This document shows positions 37,201-52,200 of a DNA stretch of 64,000 bases, in pieces (within the stretch, counting starts at the first letter, position 1; the number at the start of each line of letters is the position of its first letter). The stretch spans positions 80,164,641 through 80,228,640 of the forward strand of contig NC_090946.1 in the NCBI RefSeq assembly GCF_040807025.1, written 5' to 3'. The notes beneath the pieces were generated by a model. It made no database searches and was not told the origin of the DNA. It saw only the letters and a list, made by a program, of their open reading frames with translations. A program made the position numbers and the translations under genes. This DNA is from Struthio camelus. Taxonomy: Eukaryota; Chordata; Aves; Struthioniformes; Struthionidae.

Positions 37201-40200
37201 GATTGGAGGACATGCTTAAATTTTAGGAGGTACTCACATATGTTTGTCATGTGGCAAAGTCATTCTTTTGTAGTTTGTTTAGCTTTCACCTATTGCTATT
37301 TCAAAAAATGCAAGCTGCCTCTGTGGATTAGCAAAGACCTGATAAGGGACTTGTTCTGTGGTGTATTGACTCCAACAGTAAACGCTGGTGGTGGAAGTGC
37401 TTCACTTCAGACTGCTAAGATCACTAGGTTTTTTTCTCTGTCTAAATCTCACACGCGTTCCTTCGCTCTTTTGTACGTGGCCTCTAGTGCTGTGGGAAAA
37501 GGGCTCCTACTGGATAAGGGAGGCTTTCCTATCCTGTGTGGCCTAAGTGAATGCCTCTCGGTGGTATTAGCTTGGGAGCTTGCTCCAGGATAGTGTCACA
37601 AAGTCTTCATTTAAATTGTATGCGGTGGTTGAGCCTTTACAAACATTAACAGAACCTACAATCTGAATCTACTACTAAGAAAATACTTGGACTAAACAGT
37701 ATTGTTTCATAGTCTATTTTATCCAGTTTCAAAATCGTTACTACACCTGTGAAGTGTGAATTTTGGTCTTTATGTATGTAATGAAGCTATGGTGTTCAAA
37801 TTTGGTAAACTCTTAATTGACAAGAATTCACTAAAAATAAAATTCTGAACTTAAAACTGTAGCCCAGATTCATATTTCAACAGCCCAGGGTTTTTTGATG
37901 AATGTTTCCTTCTGGATCTGAAAAGTGACATGGCTGTTAAGGGGAGCTTTAGGATCTTGTGCCAAACAATAGGGTGCAGGTCTGTGGAAAGTGCAAGTAC
38001 AGAGGTGTTAAACTAAAATTAAACTGATATGTTAAAACAGAAGAATCCTCCTTGAAAAACATGGCCAGGCACTATATTTTGGGGTGATATATCACAGCTG
38101 AGATGAGAGGTGACTTTGAAAGCATTCTTTCTCTTTCTGAGGGATTTCCTCTGTTTAGTATCCGTAGCTGCTGTGTAGATCAGAGTCTGTTTAGGAAGAG
38201 AATTCCTTCTGTGTTGATCAGGTTGTGCTCTAATGCATTTAGTCTCGGTGAAACTCAAAAGCAACTTGTACTTGTAATTTTGAAATTACTTCAATGAAAC
38301 AGCTTAGAATCATTTGATGGGGCAGCAAAATAGTATTCTTTACAACTCGATGAGTGAAATAATTCTTTTAATCTAGGGCACTGAATAAATTCTGACTCTG
38401 TAAGTTTATATGGTTCTGCCTATTAACTTTTCTGTGGCCAGGATTTAGCCCTTGAGCTCCTCTTCAGGTTACATTGTTACTTATGGAAGAGCAGAACAGA
38501 TTGTTTGTGTTTGCATTTAAACAAAGGAAGGTTGTTCGGGCTGTGATTAAATGAATGGTTCCATTTATTTAATTATCATTATTTTATTATTTATATTTTT
38601 TATTTTTATTATTTTATTATCATTTAATTATTATTTAATTATTATTTATCGCTAACCTACTCTATTCTGAAATAATTTATTAGTGAACAGCTAGAAAGCT
38701 GTAGAGCTCTAACTGTAGCAGAAGTGTGATATGTTACCTAGCTTATATGAAATAATGAAATTTTAGGTTTTGGCTATTTTATTATAGCATCTGTTCACCT
38801 CGCATGCATGATCATGTCATCAGCAATAAAATGGAGGAATCTTCAGGCTCACTTTCAATTTCTGTCACCATTTCTTCTCATGATAAAGCCTCCTGTCCTC
38901 ATTCGTTCTTTTGTCCTTTCAGGAGAGTCTACAAACCCAGCCGTAAGGAAACTAAGCAAGAGAACAGATATTATCTTGCAAACTGCACTCTGTGCATTTA
39001 TATTGGCAAAAATAGAATCTGCAAATCATTATTACTGTAGAGAGAGTAGTGGTGATAGCTGTTGGGTGAGTAGGACTCAAGATATTACAAAGTTTGAGTA
39101 ATACTGGTCGTGATACTTAACATGTCTGTACCGGAGAAAAATCTTATGGGCTGTGCAGTAGTTAATCTACCCAAATTGTAATTTTAGGCTTGATACAATA
39201 GCAGCGGATAGCAAATTTTTAAAAAATCTCCAGTGCTATCCTTGATGTTATTCTGGAATACACCTATTTCAGTGGCTCATTTCAACATTCAGCTTCTTAT
39301 GTGTGTTGCAATTGCCAGGACACACGAGGTTCAGCACTTCTTAGCAGCGTTCGGTGGGGGGAAAGCCATTTCTTACTGGATTAGCAAGCTGGGTTTTTCT
39401 TCCCCTTGATACGTGTATGGGCAAAACTATTCCGGATTTAAATAGCCCTCAGTCTGCGACATCACACATTGTAGCCTCAGTTACCTTCAACTTGCACAGG
39501 TGTTATCTTCATGCCCTGCAAACTGTGCACAACTATAGTGATAATGAAGTCAAGTTTAAGGAGCAGAAATTACTTCACTAAAACGCAGGAATCCCACGTA
39601 TCAAGTTGACTGCATTTTGTAAAGTTCTAATTGTTGTCCAACTTTTTGGCTTGAGGCTTGGAGTATTAGGAAATTGAGTTTTCCAGTTACAGCAAAACGT
39701 AAGTTTTAATTTAAATGTTTGGACTTTTGAATGTTATATTAACCTTTCACATCTCATTTGTGGATTAATGGTTATAGTTATTTTGAGTATGAAGAGCAGA
39801 TATTGCTACAACTGCCTAAACTTTGCCATCGAGCCATCTGAACAAAACCTTTGTTTTGAAGCAATGAAATGAAAGTTTACCGAATTTCACTCTCTTATTT
39901 TATTCCCCTTGTGTGTCTTCTACGTTGCCTGCTTACTTCTGTTGATATTTCTGAAGTAGAACTTGAATAGGAGGCCGAAATCTATTTGTTAACTTTTAGT
40001 TATCTCTGTATGGTTGTACTGTTGTAACAGAACTTAGTTCTGAATCAAGTAGGATAAAAGAGCCCCAGTTTGTGGTGTGCTTAGGCATACGCTATTTTAA
40101 AATACACAAGAATCAAGGTGGTGGCGGGAAAGGGATAATAGCGTTCATGTAATAGTTCAAGAAGAAAAATGGAGGCAAGCGCAGCTCAGTTAATACTTTT

Positions 40201-43200
40201 CGTTATGTGTTCTAAAGCGTTGTGCAGCTTCTTTATGCAATTCATATTCACCAAAGTCTTTTGAGACTTCAAGGAATGTGGTATATGTACAGTATAAAGA
40301 AGACCTTCACCAAAAAAGGAGTGTTTGGGGTATACATATATAAGTTGCTGCACGTATGTAATATATATTGCATGCAATTCTGATTTTAACATCATTTTTG
40401 CTATTCAGAGGATTTAGGTGATTACCATAGCACAAATTGCTCGTGTTCTTTTTACTTTCATGTCTCTAATTACAGTGCTTGTAATTATTTTATTATTTGG
40501 ATTTTCAGGAAAAAAGGCCTTCTTGTGTAAATAGTAATCCTTTGTAGCAGTCTAAATCACTTAACGTTTTTTCACTAAAAGTGGTAGAATATGTATGAAT
40601 AATTAAAACAAAGTGCTTTTCCTCAGCTTATAATCTTTACCTTTCAAATTTATGTAGAAATTCTTGTGTAAATACACCATGCGAACGTATAACCAGCTAA
40701 ACATTGATATCTCAACTTGAAGCACTGCCAACTGCAGATTGTATGGTGTAATACGTAAGGCAGTAAAGAAGTCAAGGCAAACGCTTTCTTAGAGATCAAG
40801 GTTGTGGAGACAAAGATAAATAACACTTCAACATCTGATAGATTTGGAATCCTGTTTTATCAAAAAAAATAGTTGAATTACAACATGATATACATATCTA
40901 TGGATTTCATTGATCAATAATGCAAAAATAAATGAAAGAATTTAGGTTAATCTTTCTAAAACTGTGAATATCTGTGAATATTGGGGACATGGAGGAATTT
41001 ACTGAAGATGGATAGGACTGACTGAAATGCTAAAATGGCAATTTTGGTATATCACTTTTTAATGGTGCTAAATGTAGTAGTATGGATGAAGATCACCGAG
41101 TGGATCACATAGCTATCTTTAAGTAGAATGACCTGTCCAATATATAAAAGCAGGAATTCTGTTTGCTGAGGCATAACCTTACTGCTTTCCCCCAGGCAAT
41201 AGACAATACTGAGCAATCTCCTGTTGTGTCCTTATCACCTTGCTTCCCCACACGCTCCGTCCAGTATGTTCAGTGTAGTTGCTCACCTCCAATATACCAC
41301 TGTTATTTCATAACTGAAATGCTGCTGACTTTTGGAGTTCAAGGAATATGATGATTTGGGAGATCCACAGGTCATCATCGTTATACTTGGAATTAAAATT
41401 TGACCTGAACTGAAATCCAGCATTACATGCTTCTAATATAGCTATCATTGTTTGGTTTTCAAAACCGTAAAACACATATATTAATGGAAAGTTGTTCTTT
41501 TCTACTTTACCAGACCTCCTCTAATGAGAACTAACATGAAATATTTCTTTCTCTTTCCTCGTCTGCAATCTCAAATTTGATCGTTTCCTCTCGGAAAGGC
41601 AATTCTGTGTTTGGGGGGGGGGGGGGGGGGGGGCGGGGGGAAGTTGTTTTGGTTTTTTGTTTTTAAGCCAAACGCCCCTTCTGAGTGAAGGAAATGTCGT
41701 TTACTCCCTGTACCAGACAGATTTTCTCTTGAAGTCTCTCAGTAGTACAGTGATCAAACCAGCCTTGAAGATAAAGTTGTGAAATCAGACGAGCTTGTAG
41801 TTCAAGCCTGGGCTGCAGGTGCAGTGTGCGAGAGTTTTAAGGAGGGGAGGAACAATTCCGGCGCTTCCCTGAAATCTCATGGAATTTTGGAAAACAGATT
41901 TACCTTGTTCATGGTTTAAAGCCCTCCTCTGAAAACAACGCTTCCTAATAATCTGTCTTGAATCTAAAAGTGATTTATAGGTGAAGTGTTTTCCAGATAA
42001 ATGCCCTTTCCAGACCTGGAGCTGATATATTATTAGTTTATTCCCAAATTAAACCACTCTGTAAAGATTTTACAATACTTTTTTTTTTTTTTTTTTGCTT
42101 AAAGCATACCAATTTTTCCTGGGTGAGCCTCTCTGGAAGAGGCACTTGCCCGTCTATTATTTGAGAGCTGCTGTTGAGTGCTAAAATCTGCTTTTGTAGT
42201 AGAGAGCTGCTATGGGAAAGTTTATCTCAGGCAAAGAGAGCCTGAAAATGTTTCTTTTAACTGTTTATGTTTAGAGTTTTAGGAGCCCGTAGGTGCAAAT
42301 TCCAATGTGAAAACTTTGAAGCCCTTCAAAATTGAAAAGAGTTGTCTTGTATTCATTTGACTTGGAGTATAAAATAGTATTGATATGGCAGCTTTTAAGA
42401 AAAAAAAATCTTTTAATGGGTTCAGTGAATGGCGCCTCATCAGAATGCTTAGTCAAGAATTAAAGAATTGCTTGCAGATTTTCCCAGTAAGAATTAACAT
42501 CGGACATAATTGTCTCATTGCTTCAGCAACAATGGGGTCCCTTATGTCCGCTCGCGTATTCTGTGAATTTCATTTTACTACAGAGAGCGCTTTGTTGCAA
42601 AGAGCAGCCTAACTGGGCTTGTGTGTATTAATTCTACTAAAAGATGTGGCTATCTGACAGGTGTAAAATGTAGGGGAATACAGTGAAGGTTAAGACAAGT
42701 GCCTGATAAGAAGCAACTGTTTGAATTCTTTTTGTTCCTCGTGCAGCTCTCAGTATGGCGATGATTAACATCACTGTGCTTAACATTTTCATTTCAAGAA
42801 ACCTAAATCCTTCTGTTTCACACTTCACTGATGGAACGTAGACTCCAAAATTAGCCGAAGTTTTCATAGACAATTGAATTTTCTATGTCATTTGTAGTGA
42901 CTACCGGCTTTTACAGTTAAAACCACTCAGATTTTTTGTTCTTCTGATATATGTGAATTTATTCTCATTAAATCACTGTTCCCCTTGAAAACTCCAATCT
43001 TTTTGTTCTTCTGATTAGATGCTCAACATCTGAAATGTTAGAAATCCAGTGCATAAAAATTAACTCCTATTTGGAATAGCTACGTTAACAGAAGTCAAAT
43101 GGCAGAACTGTGCTACTTCGGTTTGTTTTTTGCAGTCTTGTCAGCCTGACCAGTCTTCTGTGTTGTATATGCAGACGTGATGATGCAGGGAAGTAAGAGC

Positions 43201-46200
43201 GTTTGAACAGGGCTTTAGGGAACTTGGGAGGGATGAACTTGGCACCCATGATGCCTGCCAAAGAAAACTGGAACCTGTGGGAGGTTGGAATGAGAGAGGC
43301 TGGCAGTGCCTGGAGCCTTTGCTTTGCAGAGAGGCACACACATGGCACTATTTTGTAGGGTTGTCTGCAGGTTTCCTAGTCGTGAGAAAGCTTAGGTATC
43401 TAGGAGAGCACTTGTGCCAGGACCAAATGAGGCAAGTGTAATCTAGGCTCCTTGCTCCAGATTACCCACCTCAAGTGTCAGCTTCCTCCCGCAGCCGGAG
43501 CTTCCTTGCTGTGCACCTCTTGCTGATGGCTGCAGGACCAACTTAAGCTCTGCTCAGAGATGCTGTCTCCTGCAAGACTCTTTCTGTTACAAAGGAGGGA
43601 GAGTCAGAGGTTATTGCCATTTCTAGTGTTAGGAACAGTGTCTTCTGGTCTCTTGCGGAAAAAATTTTTGAAATTGGCTTTGGAACATGTTGGATGTTAC
43701 TTTCACTGCTGAGAAATTATTGCAAGAAGGAGATCCTCCTGTTACTTTCATGGCTTGTAGGCACGGTGTCTGGCAGATGGAACCCCCAAACTATTTTGAA
43801 TTTTTCAAAGAAGTAAGTGAGGTGCTTGCAAATCTGGTATGTTCTCATCTGTAAGCAGCTAGTATGAAACATACTTCTAGTGTGGGTTAGCACCCCTGAG
43901 CACTAGTGGCATATCTGTAAAGGAGTGCAGTGCAGAAACTTCTGACCCTACATCAAGCTTACTGGGACATGCCCTGTCCCAGTGCAGTACTCTGTGAAGC
44001 AGATGCTTTCACAGCCTGAGCTAGCAGCTGTGCTAACACAGCAGTGAGCCAGGCTAAAAACCACTGCCTCTTCGCTGGATCAGCTAGCCCAGCTGCGTTT
44101 GTACGGTTCTAGAGGTAGGTCTGGCATCTCAGCTTTCTTTTCCTTTGCTCAATAGCATTGAAATCTTTGTTTTTTTTCTACCTCATTTCCCTTTATCGTT
44201 TCTTTTTATTTCATTTATATATTTTTTTCTAAGCTCTTCTTACCTAAAAGGTGGGAAAACAGCTGGTAGGACTGTTTCTTTGGATAGTAAAGCCTAGTTT
44301 TTTCCCTGCCCCCTTTTTTGAGCCTCTCTTTCTGTGGTTGGATTCTTAGCTTTTTTAGAGACCTAAACATGTTTAGTTATTATATACACACACACACTAG
44401 ACGTTTGCGTATGACTAAGCCTGTCTGTGTGTATGCAGTATATACCAGTCCACGTTAGCATGTGCTGGAAATTAGTGATCTGGTTGCTCTGAGGTCTCAG
44501 TAAAGTTGCATCTGCACCAGCCCCATGAGTCTGGAGACACATGCCTTCTGTTGGGGTTTTACAGGCCTGCGGTCTGCAGAGCCCAGGCACACACACACCG
44601 CACTTCCCCTTCTTGATTTTCCAGATGTAGGAAGGGAAATTTTGAGCTGAGCTAGAATGGATGTTACTACCTGAGCTTGCTTGCAGGGGTATGTGTAAGA
44701 GGAGAATTCTCGCTACCTACAGCCCCAGTAGTCAGTTTGGGCATCAGTCGCTGTTCAGTGAAGGACAGACTCCATGACAAACTTCTAGCAGCAACTTCTG
44801 TTCTGTCACATGGATAGCAAATGGATGGATACCTACTCCACATTTGGAGTACTGAAGCAGAAATTGGAGTGATAGCGACTGAAGGCAACCCACCTGGTTT
44901 TAGTCTAAAGATGCTTTGCTTGCTAGAGAGAAAAGTTATTTTTAAATCACTCTTTCTGGTAATTGATGTGTAAATTGGATTATTATAAGCACAACTCCCA
45001 AGGGAAGCAAGGCTCTGTGCAGTAAGGCTCTGCATATGTGGTTTTCTCTCTCCCTCATTCTGCATCCTCTTAATAACTTTTAAACCACTGGTTACCATCA
45101 GTCAAATTTTATAGAGGAGCATGAGTCTCACTAAGTTCCTACCTAATTTTTTGAAAATATAAGGCAGCTGGGTAGAGAAGGAATATAATCCCATTAGACT
45201 GTTATTTGAGCTTAAACCTTAATAAATCTTGCACAACCTCCATTTTTCTGTCCATCTCTCACGTTCTCACATGTAAAACGTGGCTTCATTAGTTCCACTG
45301 CTTGCAGATTAATACTGCTTCACTAGTGGCTTCAGCCCCATGGGAAAACCTGTTGTTTGCAGAGGCAGTTGTGGTAACCTGGTTAGGGGTTCCAGCAGAG
45401 GGAATGTAACTTGTCAAAACACCAAACAGAATTTCTCTCTCTTTTTCTCTTATCTGCTGTCAGTTTGTGATATATTAAAAACAGAATCTCTTGTTTGATT
45501 TTTAGAAACTGAAAAAATCCCTGTGATGCGTGGACAGTGGTTTATTGACGGTACGTGGCAACCTCTGGAAGAGGAGGAAAGTAACCTCATAGAACAAGAA
45601 CATCTCAACCGTTTCAAAGGCCAGCAGCTGCAAGAGAACTTTGATATGGAAGTATCGAAACCTGTAGATGGGAAGGAAGGTAAGATTACTTGGATCTTTT
45701 TTTTTAAACTGTGTTTTCTGGACGGCTGGGGCCTATTTTTCTCAAATAAGAATGTTTTCTGTGATGGTTTCCCATTCTGCGTAATGGGGAACGCTGTTAA
45801 AGGCTTCAGCTTGCTCTCCTGTTTTCCAGTGCATCTTGATGTTTTAGAATTTCCTGCTGCAGCACATTTGATGATCACTCTGTAAAATTACATTCATGGA
45901 TAAACTACTTGTTCCCATTTTGTTTCACATTTTGTGATAGCTTTCTATTGTCTTTGAAAATCTCACATAAACCTGAAGTCTCTTTATGGGCCAGGAAGTG
46001 TCAGTGTCTGAATGTAAACTGGCTCTTAGCTCTTTGGCCAGTGTTCCTAATTCTGCCCTGAAGGGAGTATTGCTTTTACAGATCACATTTCATTTTCCGT
46101 TCTGCTTCAATCTATGGCTTTTCTAGAGTAGTATTCAGTTATGCTAAATCTTACGTATCCATTCTGTTTGTGGAAGTCCTTGTATTTTAACGACCAGGCT

Positions 46201-49200
46201 GAGGATGTTCAGTTGAAGTGAAGACTGAACTATTTTTCCATTTGTACTACCTCAGAAAAATCTTTTCCTCTGGCCAAGCCCTACAGTATAGTCCTCTGCT
46301 TTAACAGCTCTGTCAGGTAGGTGCAAAAAGTGTGATCCCTGAGCCACAGCAGTGTGCTAGTACAATCCTCTTTTTGAAAGGCACCTTTACCTGCATTTCT
46401 GTGCTTGCATTGATTTATTGTTTTAGTGTATTGACGCAAAGCTCAGCTTTGTTAGTACAGCTGCAACCCACTGTGAGTGTAGTGCTGTCTGTGGTAGAAT
46501 AGTATTCTTATACTTGGAAAGCACATCTTCTATAGCTGCTGTGTGCTTCCAGCCCTCAGTAGCTTAACGTTTGATGGAAGGGAGGAAGGATATCTTGAGT
46601 TGTACTTGGATTTTCCTCATCAGGTGAGCAATGGAGTTTGTGGTTGTTTTTTAAGAAAAAGTCTGATGTTTGGAGCAGAAGCTGTCAAATTTGAGGCAGG
46701 AAGGTTTGGGAAGAGTGGTGAGAAGCATATGGATCCCTGCTATTTATGAAAAGATACAAGATCAGAAAAAGAAACTCCAAAGTGAGACACCTGTGCCCTC
46801 TATAAAACTGAAGCAAAAAAAAAAATTATATGTGCAGTCACTTTAAAATGGAATATATCTTAAGCCACGAATGACTTTACTGTAACCCCCTTATGACTAT
46901 TTAAAATTATAATTAACAATAGATGTGGAAAGTTGTATTGAGTGACGTATTATAATGACAGAACATCTCTGATGAGCTGGCATCCATGATGACTGTCTGC
47001 ACACAGCACTGGGGAGAAACTTGGGGACGTTATATCATCACTGGTGATCCAAATGTTATTATTTGGAAAAGTGTTCAATTAAGTATAAATTCCTTAAATC
47101 CATATTGCTACATTTTTTTGTAATTATCCCCCTCACTAAACAGATTTGGATCCCATCAAGATTTATAGGTAGCTGTTATTTAAGTCTAATGGAAGTTGGA
47201 ATAGATCTTTAAATATCGCTGGAAGGTAAAGTGGCTATTTGCAATGTTATGGTAAAGCATTGTAAAAAATGAAACACTAGCAATCTTATCTAATTCCTCA
47301 GCGAAAGTTTAAGATTGTCTGCTGTAAGGAAGTCTCTTATTACTTAGACCTAATTACTTTGTTATGTGAACATGCCAGGGTACCTTGTAAATAATGAAAA
47401 GCTAACCCCTCTTGTCAGCTAGCATACTGTTGATATTCAGTAGACAAACTTATTGGTTCTCAGTTTGACTCCAATCATGCTGCAGATGGTGGCAGTAGGC
47501 TAAAAGTTAGGAGCCAGAAATCCTTCATCTTTACAGGAGATAGGAATTGGTTTAGGTCCATTTTGCTGTTCCTGTTTTTAGGTAGTTTTCTCTTATTCAG
47601 CCTACAAACTTGGGGCAACATATGATATCTTGTAATTCAGTATCCGTGACTCAGATTATATAATTGGTTTACAGTTTCATCTTCCTCTTTCTTTTATTTC
47701 TTTGTCCTTTGAAACATATTTGTCTGCAGAAAACAGAGCTGGGAGCAAGCTACTAGCTGTTTAACACACTCTGCTTTTGAGCAACCTGTTAGTGCATTGC
47801 TTGCAACAGAATCACCTTACTTAAGTGTATGCCAAGTGATGCTGCTTCCCCTGCATGTGTTGTGCAGAATACACTTCAGGAGGATACCCTTACCTCTATA
47901 AACATGAGTCACCACTCTGATTTATTTTCTCAGTTCTGCTCCTGGATTTAAGCATTTTAACAAGAAAACAACTATGCTTGTCCAGAGCCTCTATTGATAA
48001 TAGGTCATGGATGAATGGTCTTGCTATTGAGCTATTAATCCAAGCAAACCTGCCTCCAAAGCAATCAGTGCAAAATGTTTCATAACCAGGGTCTCCAGTC
48101 TGTGGCCTGTGAGTAGCATGATGTCCATACTACTTTCCAGTGTTGTTTGGGACCCCAGGAAGTTGTAAATCCTGAAGCTGATAGAACGCCGTGTAATGAC
48201 ATTTGAGTGAGTGACTTGTCAAGTTCTGCTGTCCATGGGGCAGCCTGGAGACCACTGCTTCAGGGGAAGAGTTAGGAATCCTTCCATGGGAGTAACTGCC
48301 TATAACAGCATTTTGATTTTCACCCTTAAAGGTATTTGGTATCATGCCTCACAGAATCAACTGTGTTTATGCTATGGGATAAGCTGGCTTCTTGTCAGTG
48401 GTCTGCTGAGCTGCTGACTTCAGCAGCGACATGACTTTCCCAGGTAAATTGCATGTTATGGCAAAACAGAGAAGTGGGGTACTTTTTTGTTTCTTGGGAC
48501 TATCCAAGCAGACTGAGACCTTTAGCTCTGCAGTTCCTCGTTGACCTGGATTTAGCTGCAAGAAGGCTATGTTCTGTTGGAGTTCATAGGCTAGATTCTC
48601 AGATACCAGAGCTCTCTATTGCAGGAATCAGTCAAATGTCCCTGAGATTTCTGGAGGGTTATTTCATCCTGAATGTGTTGGCATCTAACGCTTGTGAGAG
48701 GCCAGTTAACCTTGATCAGAGATTTTTGAACTGCAGTATGCATACAAGGTGTTGGTGATGTGACAGCTGACTCCCCATAACATGACAGACAGGCATGTGT
48801 GCAGGTGAAGGGAGGGACTCTGAGGAGATGAGCCTCTCCATTGACTCTCCAGGGTGCTCTGCCTCCCTGTCTGCCCTTCAAGCCAAGCCGCAGGAATGCC
48901 GCTGGAATACGGTTGCAAGGAAATGCTGCAAGGGCATCATCTGTCTCCTCCGTAGCCTGACCACACTCTTTGACATCTCATTGCTGTGGAGTCTGCTTTG
49001 ATGCTGGCCTAGTTCCAGGCACGTTTTTCAGTGTTAACAATTGATTTTATTACTGGTAGATACAGGAAAGGACATTCCTATCCTGTCTTTTAAAACAGAC
49101 TAGCCAGTACAGCTGCCGGAGGAACCCAAACTTAAGACGAGCCATCATCAGAGGAAAAAGGGTTTGGCTGAATTTCTTTGACAGTTTTGTTGTGAAAGTG

Positions 49201-52200
49201 AATGTCTGCAGCTTGTGTTTGAGTTAATGCAAATCACGAACATGAAATCAGCAGATTCAGGAAAACATCTTCTAGCTTGTCATTAACTTAAAGAATTTTA
49301 TGTTATTTTTTGAGCAGAATGAGAATCATCATGTCATTTTGTTGTTGTATTTAAGAGTAAAGCTTGACACTTGTCATTCAGGCTGTGCTACAAACAATCA
49401 AATCTTTGACACCTTAAACCCCCGAATGAGATGCTACACTGCTGTAACAGCGTATGTGGGTTTCCAGGTCTGTGATTTGTTCTTCTGCCATGCTGTTGAT
49501 AGGTGGACAGTGCTGGGGGACATCAAATCTGTACTTGTTTTTTCATCCAGGTAGCACTAGGGTTTTTGTATATTGGCTTTGCCTATCCTTCCTAAGGAAG
49601 ATTCATTCTTGAAACCTAGCGTACATAAATTCATGTCAACACGGGCTGCAAGATGACATCTTGAAATAAGTTCTTAGGTTCAAAATTCTAACCATTTGAT
49701 ATAAACTTTGACGCTTAAAATATGAAAATATCTTGGTGGTTAATTTGATCCCACTGAGTTATCTCTGATGTGTTAATCTGCAGAAATATTAACTTTTCTT
49801 GTACTGTATATACCCAGTGACTGTCTATAGAATTATTTTACAGTAGTAATATGTTTAATATTTCTGAGGAAGACCTAAGTTATCACACTTGTTCTGTGAA
49901 GCAGTATTTCAGGTGAAAACATTTTGAAGGGAAAATAAAAATGATACCATAATAGGTTGTTAGCAGTCACTAAGCTGAAAATACACAAAATAATACAAGA
50001 TCTGAAAACTGCTTTTTATGCTTCCCGAGGCAGTTGATGAGTTCAGGACTTATCTGAAGCAAAGGAGCAGCATTCTCTAGTCATCTCAATAGTATCAAGG
50101 CCATTGTAAGATAAACAAGACCCTAAACTCAGACCACAGCAAATTCTTAAAGGTTCTTAGATCTTTTGCTAATGAAGTTTAATCAGAATAAAGGCAAAGA
50201 TGTTCAGGCCAGGAGCTTCTTGATGAAGGGTCACAGTAGCTCTTTCGTGTTGATATTTCTCTCCTGCTTTGTGTCTGGAGCCCACATATCCCTTGCTATG
50301 AGTTTCTGTAGGGTAGAGGAGGGGGAATTTGGTACGCTTTAAAGTTGCTGTCTATTGCCTTCTATGTAACGAAGCCAGAAACCTGTGGTAATGGTGCCAA
50401 ACAGTAGGGTAGGAACAGCAAGTGCTCAGCATGGTTCTGGGGAAATAAGGGTGGGTGGTACTTGCAACTGCTCTAGGTTGATGTGAGGGCTAATTTGATG
50501 CTTCTATTCAAGACCACAGAACAGGGTTGATCATAACTTAGTCCGCATTATAAATGTTATCCTTTAATACCTTTAAGGCTTGCTACCTCTACTTTAAAAG
50601 CACTTAGTTAGTTGTTAGTAAGTTAAATACTTCTCATCCATTACTACATGATTTTTCCCAGGTATATTCTTGTAATTAGGATGAAGTGAAGCTGGAAGTT
50701 GCATATATGTGATAGTAGACATGGTTCATTATATTTTCACAGAGAGGCTGTGAAATCTTCATCTGTGGAAATATTCAAAATTCAACTAGAAAAGGCCCTG
50801 AGCAACCTGATGTAAATTTGGAATTAGATCTAACTTAAATGTTGACCCTGCACTGAGTGGAGGATAGGACCCGATGACCTCCGTCAGGTCCTTTCAGGTC
50901 ATTATTCAGTGATTATTCTATGATTCTGTGATGTCTGATCAAAAATGGAGAAGAAAAATCCTGTAAGTCATAATCAGAGTGGGTTTTTGAGATGCACTGA
51001 TTTTGAAATTGCATATGTTTATTGGTTTTTATTATAGATTTTCAGTGTGTGGTTGGATGCCACAATAATTTTAAAATTTGGAATGGAGTTGATTTGTTTT
51101 GGCTTAGTTTTCAAATAAAATTTTCTCTGTTCAAAAATATATTATAGTAACTTTAGTCACTGCTGGTAAAGTTAACCTTTAGAAGTGAAAGTAATTCACA
51201 GAAATATTGAGATTGTCAGGGACCTCTGGAGAGTGTCTGGTCCAACCCCCTTTCTCAAAGCACGGTCAACTAGAGCAAGGACCCTGCCCAGTTGAGTTTT
51301 GAACATCTCCAAGGATGGAGACTTCACAGCCTCTCTGTGAAGGGCAGAGGTTGCTCTCTGGGCAACCTGTTCCAGTGTTCAACCACTCACACAGTAAAAA
51401 GTTTTTTCTTATGTTTTAGTTGAATTTCCTGTATATATTCTTCTTGAGTGTTGTATTGCTGCAGCGAGTAAAATATTCTGTAGACTAAATTATTCCATCA
51501 AATCCCAAGTGCAGTAACTATGAGCCTAATATTCCTCTCCTGTGGAAAACTGATGTGCAACCCTAAAGACTTAAAAGGACTTAACGTGTACCTGTACTAA
51601 GGCACCTGCTGACAGAGCTGTTAGCCAAGGATACGAAGAGGTGTGATCCTTGAGCAGCATAACTGTGGCAGTAGAAGCGCTTGACGTAAGCATGGAATAG
51701 CATTCACTTGTGCTGGCATGATTTATTGGATTACAGGGTATTAATCTATCCTGGCGTTTGAAGGGAAAATGTTGTTTCAGTGGTGTTTTCCCCCTCTTTC
51801 CAGTAGGCTAACAGACTTCAGGTAGTTCTAGTCTCTCCACAATTACAGCTTGCTTAATGACTTAAATTTGTGAATGCAGAAGCCGGACTAGAGCCTCTTT
51901 CTTGATCTCACGCTGGATTTTATCACTCATTTAGCCTCAGAAATCTAGTATAGTTAAAGCATTTTGAAAGGATTTTATTTGTTTAGGATGTAAGATTATT
52001 TGGAAAAGTGAGCGCCCACAGTGCAGTAACAGAGATTTGTAGAACCTCGCTTTCAGATTTGCTCTGGAACCACCAAAGTGCAATAGGTATCCTATCATAA
52101 CTGAGCTTAATAGCAAGTAGGAGAATAGTATTCACTATGTGCCGAGAGCATCAGCTTCTCGGTCACGTACCTTGACTTGCTTTAGCAGAGGCTTTGACTT

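Larger units (their letters stand above)
28218..45505 (+). other. DDHD1: DDHD1 intron 1 (17.3 kb)
   Basis: The intron begins GTGAGT and ends in a pyrimidine-rich 'gtttgatttttag'. The first 3 kb are GC-rich and made of minisatellite and its diverged copies, and the remainder is AT-rich ordinary intron. It holds several simple repeats and a purine-rich stretch at about 35.7-37.0 kb. It also contains a minus-strand open frame of 184 codons at 34154-34708 with no recognised similarity. No additional coding exon was recognised. First introns behind CpG islands often carry regulatory elements, but I see none I could name. Confidence 0.85.

Noticed and set aside
45230-45300. MIR-like 'cacatgtaaaacgtgg' stretch
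   Set aside because: Only the short tail word matches. The preceding MIR core is absent.
45680-45878. Extension of DDHD1 exon 2 into the open frame downstream
   Set aside because: The strong donor at 45680 and the exact continuation of the conserved protein in exon 3 show that the coding exon ends at 45679.
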